Notes under the pieces: model-generated | Seen by the model: only the letters and a program-made list of their open reading frames with translations | What the model was told of the DNA's origin: nothing | Databases searched by the model: none | Program-made: the position numbers and the translations under genes | Assembly (NCBI GenBank): GCA_002633025.1 | Contig: NMRB01003184.1 | Coordinates: forward strand, 1-64,000 | DNA length: 64,000 bases | Source: Notospermus geniculatus | Taxonomy: Eukaryota > Nemertea > Pilidiophora > Heteronemertea > Lineidae | Direction: 5' to 3' | Shown here: positions 51,743-63,352 of the stretch, in pieces | Numbering within the stretch: the first letter of the stretch is position 1 | Layout: each line of letters begins with the position of its first letter

Positions 51743-52470
51743 GCCAAGATGGGACCAGGCTATCTGATCAGGGAATAGCCACAAGCAATGTTAATTAACG
51801 GCCTGTTTTAATTATTCAAAGGAACTTTTTGGGATTATTTTCGGTGGATATGTACAGTATACAATGTGGAGACTACAGTGAAGGTAGGTTTTTGTGAAAA
51901 TATTGATGTTTTTTTGTGAAAATCTGGGCTTGAAGTGAGAAGTCGAAAAAAACGTGATGTCCTTGTCCTATTTATATACCGTAGGGGTCATCCTCGGTTG
52001 AGCTAACCTCCTGTGGGAATAGCCAGCAGGCACCGACTTGTAACAAATAATCAGCCAATAACAGTAGGCCTACAGAAGGTGGGCTACTGCACACCTAGGG
52101 CTATAATAGGCTAGGCCGCCTAGAGCCACATCAATCACTAATCAGCATCAGAAAGGGCCAAGCCCATGCATGCGGCCATGAACAGAAGCCTGCAGTGCAG
52201 TGCAGCCAGCAAGTTTTGGCTGTCTCATCGGATTCCTTCCTAAAATCCTAAAAATAAGTTGACAACAAATTCAAACATATGCAGTATATCACCAGCAGTA
52301 TATCACCAGTAGGCCTTAAATGTGACCTGGCCTTTATTTATCATGAAAAAGTACAGATCAACAGAAAAATTGGGGGAAATCTGAGCTCTCCAACATGTCC
52401 AATGAAAATGACAGCCCATTGAGTTCAATGTATTGACGTCTCTATGTGCGTGCACGTACATTCTCATGAC
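51743..52470. other. No gene seen
   Basis: Unique-looking sequence; no convincing exon. Confidence 0.4.
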
Positions 52471-52473
52471 ATG

Positions 52474-52860
52474 CAAATTCAAATTCAAATTCAAATAAGT
52501 TTATTGGAACCTTGTAAATGAATTTTATACATCGGTCGGTGGGAGCTTGGAGGAATTATACTGACAGTATAATTCCTCCGAGGTGGGAGCTACAATAAAC
52601 TAGTGTTCGATAGAGGGAGAAAAAGGGGAGAGGAGCAAACAGGGATCTGTCTTAAGAAATGTACCCTGGATGCTAGCGTGCAGTAGCCTAGAAGGTGTGA
52701 TGGTGTTACATAAAAGATAAAGAATATACATATGAAGCTATGTAGTATATTTACGAAAAAGCAATTGAGGAACTATGAATTATTTCCTTAAATTAAAGGC
52801 TTCATAATAGTATTTGCCCTCTGCATTAATCAAATAAAAGAACTGGTTTTCATTTGAATA
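52474..52860 (-). mobile_element. LINE 3' end, (TTTGAA)n tail
   Basis: On the minus strand AATAAACTTATTTGAATTTG ends in TTTGAA repeats, typical of CR1/L2-like 3' ends. It contains a 26-bp hairpin GAGGAATTATACTG..CAGTATAATTCCTC (52553-52578). Confidence 0.5.
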
Positions 52861-53089
52861 TTGAAACACAGGTTGGCAGTGAAGACAGTAATGATGTTCT
52901 GAGGTTGGAATAGAGGGGCGTCGTAATGTTTGTAAACAATCTGGAGTGAGTGGGGCCGATTTCCCGGCAAACCCCCCAAATCAAGTCAATTTGAGAAATG
53001 GAAACAACCGCTCCCATCACGATGCGTGTGACCCTCATCTTCTGATTTTTGACCAATTTAGTTTGTAATCATTTAGCGAACAATTTTAG

Positions 53090-53390
53090 AACTCATGCTC
53101 CAAGAGACAGATCTCTTCTATCCACTTATTTTTACCTATATGTATATTCCCCTTCTCTTCTCTGTCTATCTTATTTTGTGCTATAAGCTTCCAACTTTTC
53201 TGTGATATCCAATTCCTATGTGATATCTTTTTAATCTATTTTATACTTATGTTCAATATCTTAACTTGTTTTATGTACATCTTTATGTTCGATATCGGTG
53301 AAAGAGCTTCAAAGCTCATGTTCTTATGTATCTCCACATACCGATGAAAATAAAGCTTATTCATTCATTCATTCATTCATTCATTCAGTA
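53090..53390 (+). mobile_element. L2/CR1-like LINE 3' UTR
   Basis: Non-coding 3' end with GAGCTTCAAAGCTC hairpin, then AATAAAGCTTATTCATTCAT, ending in (ATTC) repeats at 53368-53389. Confidence 0.65.
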
Positions 53391-53582
53391 ATACTTTTGT
53401 GTGGAGGCCGTCGGATCAACAGCGCCGATAATCTGATGATGGCGTCGCAGAAAAAAAACGGCCTACCGAGGCAGCCGGCAGCGAGGGGGTTGAATCCCCG
53501 GGGGTTGAATCTAGTGTTATAGAATAAATCTAATATAATACCCATAAAAATAACGCTAACCCGTACATAAACCTTCTCTTTT

Positions 53583-53613
53583 CTAGCCCTAACCCTAACC
53601 CTAGCCCTAAACC
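53583..53613. repeat. Short telomere-like repeat
   Basis: TAGCCCTAACCCTAACCCTA, then GCCCTAAACC. Too short to mark a chromosome end; an interstitial telomeric trace. Confidence 0.6.
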
Positions 53614-53735
53614 TTACCCCCACGACCGACCCAACCCCCCACGCGCGTTGAAAAAGTGTTTTAGATGTTTTACTCCAAAAGAAGTGTCCCTCTCTCGACT
53701 ATAATAGTAACTACAAAATGAAAAAATTTCGCGCC

Positions 53736-53797
53736 CATTTTGGTTCCCGAAGCCACCGCTAGGGCTAGCCCTAGCGGTGGCTTCGGGAACCAAAATG
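53736..53797. mobile_element. 62-bp perfect palindrome, Mutator-like
   Basis: CATTTTGGTTCCCGAAGCCA on to GGGCT, then the exact complement; no loop. Flanked by a perfect 9-bp duplication TTTCGCGCC (53727-53735, 53798-53806). Terminal repeats of the element at 16634 without any interior. Confidence 0.95.
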
Positions 53798-53806
53798 TTT
53801 CGCGCC

Positions 53807-54370
53807 CCGCGGCCATCTGACTGCTCGATTCGTACGCAATCTAAAAATAGTTCCACGACTTTTATTTGTTTCAAACGTTAAACAGTTGAAAACTATCATT
53901 TCTGAAGAAACTGTAAGTTCATAGTTTTCAAGATAATCCCATATTTTTTCTGTTTTTTTCGGTTATCCTATAAGCAAACAGTCGTTGGCACGAGTCCAAC
54001 AACCCGTACAGACGGTCGCGGGTTGATACATTCAACTGATCAAATAGATCCTCTCAGTACCGGTACGGTACATTGAGGGCGATCAGATCCAAACACAGCT
54101 CCGACTTGAGCAGTAGCATTTTACAATTTCTCTCGGATTTACTACAGTTCTCATTCACACGGGTTATTTGGATATATTTGCACGAAAGTTTCATGGATTA
54201 TTTCCGAACACCAACAGCATGAACCTAACAGTCGTCAATGAGTCACGTGCAGAGATCAAGGACCGCCAAGGTAAACTTCGACAATGTGCCCGAATTTGTC
54301 ATTCTCGACGAAGTTCTTTCACCTTGTTAGGAATGAAACAAATTCTCTAAAATCTATCCCCCACCACTAT
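53807..54370. other. No gene seen
   Basis: Unique-looking sequence; small frames without splice support. Confidence 0.4.
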
Positions 54371-54590
54371 GGCAAGCCGTTTGTTCATTAATTAAATAAA
54401 CCAGGTTTCTTTCAAATAAACTTGGTTTCTTTTCAAAGAAACTTAGTTTCTTTTATAAAAAACAAGTTTATTTAAAAGAAACCTAGTTTTTGAAAAGAAA
54501 CTTAGTTTTTTTAAACGAAACTAACTTTTTGTAAAGAAACCAGGTTTATTTAAAAGAAACTTGGTTTCTTTAAAAGAAACTTGTCGAGAT
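54371..54590. mobile_element. TU-like solo arm
   Basis: Begins ATGGCAAGCCGTTTGTTCAT, nearly the terminus of the foldback at 13787, followed by tandem near-palindromes built on AAAAGAAACTTGGTTTCTTT. The opposite arm is absent. Confidence 0.65.
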
Positions 54591-55089
54591 AGTGCCCCCT
54601 CTCCCCAGGACACATTAGTTTCGGTAATGAGGGGTAAAAAGCAACAAGTGAACATATCCAGCTCATGTATAGGATCAGGAAGGGGTTAAACAAGATGTAT
54701 TTCCACAATAGCTAATGCCTATCCTTTGTAAAAACAACTGATGCCAGTATTCGTTCTGCATCACACAAATGCCGATTATAGATACTTCAATGAGAGTTTG
54801 AATTTCCCGCCTGAGAAGTAGCTACGCATATATGGCACTGACTTCGAATTCCCGCCACTTCGTCACGTGACGGGAGCCGAACTTTAGCTCCGATTGTGTG
54901 AGCAGTTCAGGCGACGTGATTCGTATCAAATTAACACATCATATTCATAAAATTCCTAGTAGCGCTGGTGTTTTGAACCGGGACAGAAGTCTCCACTACT
55001 CCACACCATCTTCGTAATCGGACTAAACCACGACTGTGAACTCCTTATCCCTTTTTCATCATTGGAGTCGCAGGGTCAAGGACGCAACG

Positions 55090-55288
55090 GGGCTGGCATG
55101 TAGGTTAATCTTGAAGACATCCTGTACATACATAGGTAGAAAGAATTATTTTTGATCACGGGTTCCTTCTTTCCATTTTTCTTGTATCTCAGTGTCAGAA
55201 CAATGTTTATTGTATTTTCCATCCTAAAAAGAATATGTAACATTTCTTTACGGAACAATAAACTAATTTGTAATTTGTAATTTGTATA
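55090..55288 (+). mobile_element. LINE 3' end, (TAATTTG)n tail
   Basis: AATAAACTAATTTGTAATTT and TAATTTG repeats at 55256-55285 after an AT-rich UTR. Confidence 0.55.
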
Positions 55289-55506
55289 GGTTTGCTACAT
55301 GGGGCGAGGTCGCCACTCGCATAGAAATCCAATCATCGCTATAGGCGCCAAGCGCTGTTCCAAATGCCTGGCAATGAAGCAAACAGTGTTGATACAATGT
55401 AACTGCAAAAAATGGCAAAAGGGTGTCAAGAATGCACCAAGATTCATGGCCAGTAGACCACAGAGTAGTCTACATCTGCCGATTTCCCGTGCTACGGTGG
55501 AACTGG
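55289..55506 (+). CDS. Candidate exon, cysteine-containing
   Basis: After TTGTATAG| reads MGRGRHSHRNPIIAIGAKRC, SKCLAMKQTVLIQCNCKKW, ending ATVEL where the 62-bp palindrome begins. C..C and C.C suggest possible metal binding. The acceptor abuts a LINE tail, and the palindrome interrupts the end, so it may be a dead exon. Confidence 0.3.
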
Positions 55507-55568
55507 CATTTTGGTTCCCGAAGCCACCGCTAGGGCTAGCCCTAGCGGTGGCTTCGGGAACCAAAACT
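55507..55568. mobile_element. 62-bp palindrome, second copy
   Basis: Same as 53736-53797 except for the last two bases. No clean target duplication is visible. Confidence 0.9.
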
Positions 55569-56974
55569 GGATGCCGGTTTACATGATCGGGGGTCGCCAG
55601 CATGCCTCTCTGGGGCTAGGTCCAGGAAAAAGTGTACAGTGGGACCATGGGACAAGCTGGTAGTGCGTAATAAAAACACCCTGTAACATGTAAATGTGGG
55701 CTATCAAGACATAATTTGGGGTAGGTTATTCAGAATTGGCTCCTTTAGATCGGAATATAGTAGTCTAATACATACTAGGCCCGTTTTATTTTAGCCTGAT
55801 ATTTACCGTTCCCGGCAGAGGTGTAAGGATATTGGTTTCAGGGCTGTGAAATGGCGGCGATTTCGTATGATATTTACATTGTCCGAGAAAATCGCCAATA
55901 AAAAGAGTTAGAATCATTGGAATTTAATGAAACTCAAATATGATATTCTCAACAAATGCCACTTGAGCCTGTGAAAATTTGAATTGGCTCCTATGTGTAG
56001 TTTTTGAATTATTTGGCAAAATGTATGCACAGTCGATGTACAGGACGTGTACAGAAAATTTAATTGTGGACCTAGCCCTCTGGCCAGGACCGTCTCCATG
56101 TGGAGTAGACTGGTTCCCGGTCCCAAAATTGCTATGACGGAGAGAAAGGGACCGGTATTGGGCGGCCATTTTGTGGCAGAAAGCTGCCATAATATGACGT
56201 CACAGAGGATTCCCCTCAGTACTGAGAAACAACTTACTTACCTCGCATCCCAAAATAGCTAACCAATCAACTGCGACGTTACAAATTCAAATTCAAAAAG
56301 AGCTAGCCAATCAACTACGTCGTTACATCAGGCAATACCGGTCCCTTATCCGTTAGCGATCATTACCAGAAATTTGTAAGGCTGGCGATCCCCTAGATGT
56401 CGTGCCAACAGCGTCATAGAGCCAATCAGAATGACGTGACGCATTTACTGAACCTGTGCGCCGCGCGTGATTACACTCGTGCTCGGCGTGCGTCGTAGCG
56501 TCGTAATGCCGTTGTAATGGTGAATTTCGAAAAAGTTACCAACTTCAACCCCCCTATGTACAGTGAAAAAAGTTTTCGAAATCTTCCGAAACTTCGCACA
56601 CAGCCAGTGTATAGTCCTGCCTTTTGATGGCGCTATGGGCAAAGAAACTCGAACATACCGCTTTCGCGCCACGGGCTGTAGAGTCCTTGGGATGACGTGA
56701 TTTTTCGCGAATTTTTTGACATTTCTAGTGTAAATGTACGTAAAAATCTTCGATGTACAGGTGTACATACAAAAAAATTAACCGATTCTCATAAAATTTT
56801 CACAGGAGATGCCTGTCAGTGTCCTCCAACCTGCTAGCTATGGGCATCGTGCACAGAACTACGGAATGTCCGCTGAACGGCACTTTTGTTGTTTGGTCAA
56901 TAGGAATTCCATTGCGTTGCCGGAGGCCTACTTTGGCGCAGGCGCAGTCTGGATATTCCATATTTCTGGTAATG
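55569..56974. other. No gene called
   Basis: Contains a repeat at 56103-56170 shared (inverted) with 36112-36176. A minus-strand frame at 56445-56768 lacks support. Confidence 0.4.
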
Positions 56975-57150
56975 NNNNNNGCCTCCTCCACAGCCAGAAC
57001 CTAGCCATGACCCCTCCTCCACAGCCAGGACCTAGCCCTAATGCCTCCTCCACAGCTAGAACCTAGCCATGACGCCTCCTCCACAGCCAGAACCTAGCCA
57101 TAATGCCTCCTCCACAGCCAGAACCTAGCCATGACGCCTCCCCGAGGACC
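56975..57150. repeat. 31-bp minisatellite next to a 6-base gap
   Basis: Five or so units GCCTCCTCCACAGCCAGAAC + CTAGCCATGAC. The N run at 56975-56980 sits at its start, so copy number is uncertain. A related CTCCACAGCCAGGACCTA at 57200 may be an acceptor. Confidence 0.85.
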
Positions 57151-58143
57151 TAGCCATGCCTGTCCTAGTATCAACTATCAAACAACTCATTTTTGTTCTC
57201 CACAGCCAGGACCTAATGGCCATGCCTTCATTCACCCGTGTTGTCCAGTCCTCAGCGAATACTTCGAGTGAATGCTTTTCTTCATTTGCATCATCTGTCT
57301 TGGTCAAGGTGCCTAGACTATATTATTTTAGGCTAGGGCCTATAGGCCCTAGGCCTATATCATGTAGCAGCCTCTATTAGCCTACTCTAATATTGCACTA
57401 CCAGCTGTAAACCTATGTTGCTGTCACAGTGTTCAAATCACCCGCTTTATCGCTGTAGGCCATACCCCGCCCCCAAAAAGCACGCCGTCGGTCTAAAAAT
57501 AAACGTTCACGCTTTGGTTCTGCATACTGAGGACCTCCGGTCCTGTTCAGCGAGGCAGGCACCTCACCGGACGTTACGTACTACACAGTCACGTTGGGTT
57601 CTGATCACAGAGGTTCTACTCAGGGAGGCGGTCCTGGTGAGCGAGGCAAGCTGGCGGAGGGTGTTGGTTTACATGGCCAGCAGCCTCGTTTTCATTTTGC
57701 CGCGCTACGCCCGCCTCAAAACGAGGATGAATGAACGCCTGTCAATCATTACGTGACGTCATTACTATGGAATTTACTACGCGATCACGTGACTAGGCAA
57801 GTTCTGCCAGCTGATAGCTATGAAACGAGCGATGAAAATGACTGTTGTTCGGCGGTTGCAGCGTAGTTCTGGTAACTAAACATTTCCTCCTGTTTTATAT
57901 GAAGATGGACATGCTGAACACACAGCTTGGTACCACACGACAAAACCTGCACATTTCCAAGATGGCCGCCCTTTTAGGGGACCAGTGAATTAACAGTAGG
58001 GGTCAAAAGTTTGATGTTTTCAAATCATATCAACATGGGTTTCAAATTAAAGGTCTCAGTGGGTACAGCAACATGGCATGGGTTTCATTCCCCAAAATGA
58101 ACAGTGCAATCCTTGAGGGGGGGGGGGGCAAAAGGGCCACAAA
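57151..58143. other. No gene called
   Basis: A piece from TTCTCCACAG at about 57205 to AAG|GTGCCT at 57304 is open in one frame (MAMPSFTRVVQSSANTSSEC) but unconvincing. Confidence 0.3.
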
Positions 58144-58425
58144 TCCGACTTTTTACCCTTCCCACTGGTTCCACGGGGGCTGCAGGTGGATGAAAATAAT
58201 ATTTTTTTTCAACACAAGCTCTCGTAGAGCTCCAAAATGATACCCATGATGATACCCTTTCGGTGACCGTTTTTTTGGAATCTCGAAAACTGTCACCCAA
58301 AGGTGTCATCATGGGTATCATTTTGAAGCTACATTTGGGCCTACATGTAGATGAGAGAAATGTTGAAAAAAAATTATCCACCAGCAACCCCCGTGGAACT
58401 TATGGGAAGGGGTAAAAAGCTGGTT
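58144..58425. mobile_element. Foldback, ~115-bp arms
   Basis: CTTTTTACCCTTCCCACTGG is mirrored near 58400-58420, and ATGATACCCATGATGATACC at the inner ends. Confidence 0.8.
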
Positions 58426-58429
58426 TAAA

Positions 58430-58650
58430 GGGCCTCTAGAGGCAGCTTGCTATTGGGCTACTAACAGTAGGCCTACTGCGACCATACAACAGGTGGCGCT
58501 AGTAACCATGAACTCATGAATTGTGGATCAAATTTTGACATTGACGAAATTTTACTTCAAAAATGATGCCCAAGTTGGATCCTCATGCCATCAATTCTCT
58601 GTTAGTAATCATATCAATATGCACTAAAAAGCTGCCTCTAGAGGCCCTAC
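58430..58650. mobile_element. MITE, AGGGCCTCTAGAGGCAGCTT ends
   Basis: 20-bp inverted repeats at 58432-58451 and 58629-58648, each containing GCCTCTAGAGGC. Confidence 0.7.
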
Positions 58651-59044
58651 TGTACAGTTACCGGTATGTTTCTTTTCCTCCCGAATCCTGTCAGTTATTC
58701 TTTTGCTCCCCTTCCTATGATTGTGTAAAGTAGCAAGAAAACGATTTAACCGACGACATCCTGGCACACCAGGGGCATCGCGTGACTACACCTCCTGTTA
58801 CATCACTCATACTCCTGGCGTCAATAGGAGCATTTCTATTTCACGGCTTGGTCCTAGTCGCGAGTGGCCAATCAAAATGCCCCTTTTATCAACTCGCGGC
58901 GTCGTCTGTCATTCTGGCTTCTAGGAATACAAATATTTTTGTTGTACATTTTAAAGGACCACAGTATTGCTTCCCAATCCTGCGTTACACCTACCCGCGT
59001 TAAGGGGAGACCTCTATTAACGACTTGGTAAACTACCGCATGCA
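58651..59044. other. No gene seen
   Basis: No exon or repeat recognised. Confidence 0.4.
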
Positions 59045-59131
59045 ACTAGTCTCGCGCAGCCAGCCGTTTCGTTCCGCAGTACTGCTACACAAACTTGTTC
59101 GATCCCCAGCGGCTGGGTGACCGGGACTGTA
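59045..59131. mobile_element. Short MITE, TAGTCTCGCGCAGCCAGCCG ends
   Basis: Copy of the element at 35343-35434. Confidence 0.7.
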
Positions 59132-59984
59132 ATCATACATTCTCCAACACTGGGGCGAAAGGCTTAACTACAGTATTGGAGCATGGTGCCGGTGGCGCCG
59201 GCTGTCGACAGAAAGATGCAATACAGTGGTCCTTTAAGTACAGTTTTGTCGTTATGTCAGAAATTTACTGGAAATCCAAGCATTTTACGAGACATAAATC
59301 GGAAAACTTGACTCGATTCGATCCATTGCAGTGCACTGTACAGCTGACATCGCAACCCCGGGATCGCAACTTGCAATCCAAGGCTCTTCTGCAACGCGTA
59401 ATCTGATTGGCTAATATTTGGCACGTAAACTAAAGGGAACAGCCACCTTGAACTACAGTGTGCAGTGGCTATCACCGCCTGGGGCAGAAATCTGTAGTTC
59501 GACGGAATGACGCACTACCCCAGGTAGGCCTGGATGAACCGACGAGGGAAGGGGAGGATGTCAAATATGTGTGAAAACAGCTGTTTTTGTTAATAATTTC
59601 AGGATTTTTTTACAGTTTTTTCTAGTCTGTTGATGATGATGTAGTATTGTCATCGTTTAATTCAATAAAGAAGATACATGTATTTCTTTCAATGTGTAAT
59701 GTTCTGTGAGGTAACCGCAGTTCTAGGGATGGTAAACAATAGGGGCCTACGAAACACAAGACGAACGCAGAAAGCATCAACGTCCATCGACCTTTGTATT
59801 GAACCTCGCATACATGTCATACCGGGCGGTCACACACGTAGCCTACACAGCAGGCATATCAATCTGAACGTCAGAGAACGATTCGTGCCAACATCGTATC
59901 TCTGACGTATATCGGACAGCGCCATATTGCTCCGGGATCTATTTCTTCGGTCATGCTCGACAAGACTGTTCAAATCTATCGATC
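59132..59984. other. No gene seen
   Basis: A plus-strand frame at 59095-59406 overlaps the MITE; no splice support. Confidence 0.35.
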
Positions 59985-60075
59985 TGAATGATCAAAGTTA
60001 CCAATTAGGGATTGTGGGTGTTGCTACACATAGAAAAATGAGTTGAAGCATGTTACCTTACCTGATGAAGGGTCA
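59985..60075. repeat. Empty-site paralogue of 22800-23270
   Basis: GTTACCAATTAGG..TTGCTACACATA..ATGAGTTGAAGCATG.TACCTTA is shared with 22815-22876; here it runs directly into CCTGATGAAGG without the Harbinger-like MITE. Confidence 0.75.
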
Positions 60076-60495
60076 CTCACGCTATAGCAGCAGGTTGAAC
60101 TTGTCAAGTGGTGAAGTGAAGGCTGGTCGGCCATTTTGTTTCGACATTGTAACGTTGTCCATCCTCGGTGTTATCACTGCCTAAAATGTGCCTTAATCCA
60201 CTGAATAACTTCAGATTCTACAATAAATAAAATTATCCCACCAATATAATGCGCAAAGAACCCATTTATACGTGAAAAAGTATCAGCATTGGTCTGCACT
60301 ATATCATCAAGTGCGGAAGGTTACGGTCAATGTCACAGACGACCCACTCACTGCGGCGAATCACTGAATTATCTCGTGATTTGCGAGATGATTACTACGC
60401 CGAGGCTCCTATATACAGTCGAGGTAGGTTACGATGGCCGCCCGAATGTAGCCGAGTACCTCCGAAGATGACGTCGATTGCAGGCATATGTGTTA
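60076..60495. other. No gene seen
   Basis: No exon or repeat recognised. Confidence 0.4.
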
Positions 60496-60646
60496 GTGTC
60501 CAGGGGTAGCGAGCATAAAGGGGTCGTAACCCTACATGTACGTCAGGCCTAAGCCAGGCGTAGTGCTCGTCGTGGCCCTAGCACTACGCCTGGTTTAGGC
60601 CTGATGTAGGGTTACGACCTCTTTATGCTCGCTACCCCAGGTGTAT
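60496..60646. mobile_element. Hairpin MITE, ~62-bp arms
   Basis: GGGGTAGCGAGCATAAAGGG and the next ~45 bp return inverted at 60584-60645. Confidence 0.85.
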
Positions 60647-61645
60647 AAATGGGTACCGGTCGGAAATGCTAAGATTGTAGCGCTGAATGAGCAGCTCATC
60701 TGAGTTCTATTGAAAGGTTTCAGGATAGACTGGGGTTAAAGTGTAAAGTCGGATGACAGCTCTACCGTTGTTGATATCAGACTATAAACCCAAACTTTTT
60801 TTCTATGCTTCGTGCCGGGGGCAGCACCCCATACAACCTTATCTTCAACACTACTGAGTATTAGTATATCTCAAACAATTTTGGGTTAGATTTATTTCAT
60901 TTATTACGTGGATACTGAGTTATTATGGTCAGTTCAAAAAGTAAATTAGATTTTACATTTATATCCACAACGTTATGTCCATCCATTTTTTGGTCCAACT
61001 TGTCTCACTGGCTGGTGCCGTTAACTGCATGCTGGATAAAAATGTCTCATTTTGTTGCAAAGTTTTGGCATTAATGAACTAGAAATTGACTTACCAGTCA
61101 ATTTGAAAGACCGCCCTTGGAAATTGGGAGCTAAGCCAGAGTTGACCCATCGAGAATTATTATCGAGCGGCCAGGGTTGGTGCCAGGTTTTTGAAATAGG
61201 GAGAATAAAAGTCTCCCATTTCTAAAAAGCAGGGAGACTTTTTTCCAAAGAGGGAGACTTGATTTCTCCCTACTAACTTCAGAAGGAGAAGCTGTAAAGG
61301 TCACTACTATTCACTACTATTCAGTGATAAACTGAACTACGTGCTATGTACAGCCAACAGGGTCCAATAACAGATATCTGGAGGACCAGAAAGGGATTGA
61401 CTCTTCCCCATATCCATTGAATCATCAATCAAGAGAGGAACCAGTCCAGGGTGATCACAACGCCATCTTCAGCATACATAACGAACTAAAAGCACATGTG
61501 TAATGTTAGCTGCATGTTATAGAAGTGATAGTAATAGTACTATGAATTGCCTGAAGATGGCATTTCAGTCACTCAGTTTGAACCAGTCATGAAATACAGA
61601 TAAAACGAGAAATTTCACCCAAATTTCGCACTATTTGTACACGGA
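60647..61645. other. No gene seen
   Basis: Contains a few GGGAGACTT words near 61205-61280; otherwise featureless. Confidence 0.4.
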
Positions 61646-61836
61646 TGACCCCAAGCATCAATAGGGTTCTGTGTAATACGCACATCTACAATTCCTGAAA
61701 GTTTTACCGCGATACATGGCGTTTTTCGTTAGTTATCGTTGGAGAACCGCAGATTGGATGGAGAGATCCAGAGAGAGAGAGAGAGAAATTCAGTAAAAAC
61801 AAGGAAGACCGCCCCATTGAGATGGGGCGGTCTTGA
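61646..61836. repeat. Interspersed repeat R2, copy 2
   Basis: Matches 41230-41420. Ends in hairpin AAGACCGCCCCATTGAGATG + GGGCGGTCTT (61805-61834). A (GA)n run at 61768-61786 has expanded relative to copy 1. Confidence 0.75.
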
Positions 61837-61857
61837 TAATGCAACCCAGATAAGTAC

Positions 61858-62363
61858 TACACTCTTAGCCAAAAAGGTTTCTTTAGGGGTTCTTTGTGCC
61901 TCACCAGGGGAACCCCAGGGTTCTCTGCCCTACAATGGAAGACTGCAGTATCTGCATATTGCAGTCTTCGTTTGGAAGCAGCATATCTCCCTTGTTTTAG
62001 GTGGCAGCTCTGAATAATTTTGCAAGAAAGGAGAGTAGTATCTACTGATGTTATTACACACCTACATTGTCCACTTCACTGAATAGGAAAGGCTGCAGAG
62101 GCTGTACAAGGGAAGACTGCAATATGCAGATACTGCAGTCTTCCATTGTAGGGCAGTTCTATATAGAACCTTCTGTAAAGAATCCGAAAGGTTCCATATA
62201 GAACCTTTAGGTCGCTAAAAAACCCATAAAGGTTCCAGTTAGAACCCTAGTTTTCTGAGGAAAAGGTTCTATCTGGAACCTCTAGGGGTTCTTAAACAAC
62301 CCGAGGGTTCTTAAATCAGAGGGTTCTCCTGGTGTGGCAGCAAAGAACCTTTTCGGCTAAGGG
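61858..62363. mobile_element. TIR element, CTCTTAGCC..AAGGTT ends
   Basis: CTCTTAGCCAAAAAGGTTTC and AACCTTTTCGGCTAAGGG ends; GGTTCTATATAGAACC-type words inside. Inner inverted repeat CTGCCCTACAATGGAAGACT at 61927, complement at 62136-62155. Confidence 0.75.
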
Positions 62364-62416
62364 TGAGTTTATACTTCGACGCAGGACCATCGGCGTCCGA
62401 CGCCCGATCAAAATCT

Positions 62417-62648
62417 GTATGGCGCACACGAGCGATTTTTCTAGGCGACTAGCCTTACGACTACAGGAGCGACTGAACATATTTTTAGTTTTTTTAGTTT
62501 TTTTTGACTCGTTTGCGACAAATGCTTCACTGGGAGATCAGTGATGTCGCGGATGACATCACTGATCGACCTCAAAGGTAATTATCGCATTCGACCTAGT
62601 AGTCGCATCGGTAGTCGTCCCATTTTAGTCGCTCGTGTGCGCCATGCT
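62417..62648. mobile_element. Harbinger-like MITE with inner hairpin, copy 2
   Basis: ATGGCGCACACGAGCG to GTGTGCGCCATGCT, hairpin GATCAGTGATGTC..GACATCACTGATC at 62538-62569. Related to 22877-23256 (inverted). Confidence 0.8.
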
Positions 62649-62650
62649 TA

Positions 62651-62900
62651 AAGGGCACCGCAGACTAGCGATTTTTTCGAGCGATTTTGTAGGCGACCGG
62701 CCTTGCGACCACAGAAGCGACTGAACATTTTTCAGTTTTTTTAGTTTTTGTTGACTTGTTTGCGACAAATGCTTCTTTGGAAGATCAGTGATGTCGTGGA
62801 TGACATCACTGATCGACCGCAAAGGTAATTACGGCAGGCGACGTAGTAGTCGCATCGGTAGTCGCCCCCATTTTAGTCGCCAGTGTGCGGAGCCCTTTAG
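62651..62900. mobile_element. Harbinger-like MITE with inner hairpin, copy 3
   Basis: AAAGGGCACCGCAGAC to CAGTGTGCGGAGCCCTTT, same interior and hairpin (62784-62815). Directly next to copy 2, sharing TTA/TAA at the junction. Confidence 0.8.
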
Positions 62901-63352
62901 AGTGTAAGTTTTCAAATGGTGAGTTGAAAGGTGAGTCGGTCACCAGTTATGCAGCGTATATCCGAGCAATGAATAGGACCTGTCAGTCAGTTGACCAATA
63001 GGTGTCACTACCGTCGAATTCAATGCCTGGGGACCAATTCATGGTTGACTGAGCACCAATCAGAAGAAGTTTCTATTGTATTGGTCGCAGGAACTTTGCT
63101 GCCGTCTTTTGGCGATACGTGCGGCTGACTGATCCTATATTTGTCATAATTAATATTTGAATCATTGATTCCTCTGGTGCCAGCTTTCAGTCTTCGCGGC
63201 AGATCTTGAGTAAAAAATGATATGGCGAATCCCAAATACTAGTAACCACCATTGACAAGAGATAACATGGGAACTTTGATCTTATCATTTCAGGAAGCCA
63301 TTCTGTTTCACCTGACTGATATCCCGCCGATACCGTACCATTGATCAAAGAA

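Noticed and set aside
53583-53613. Chromosome end
   Set aside because: Only four or five telomere-like units with unique sequence on both sides.
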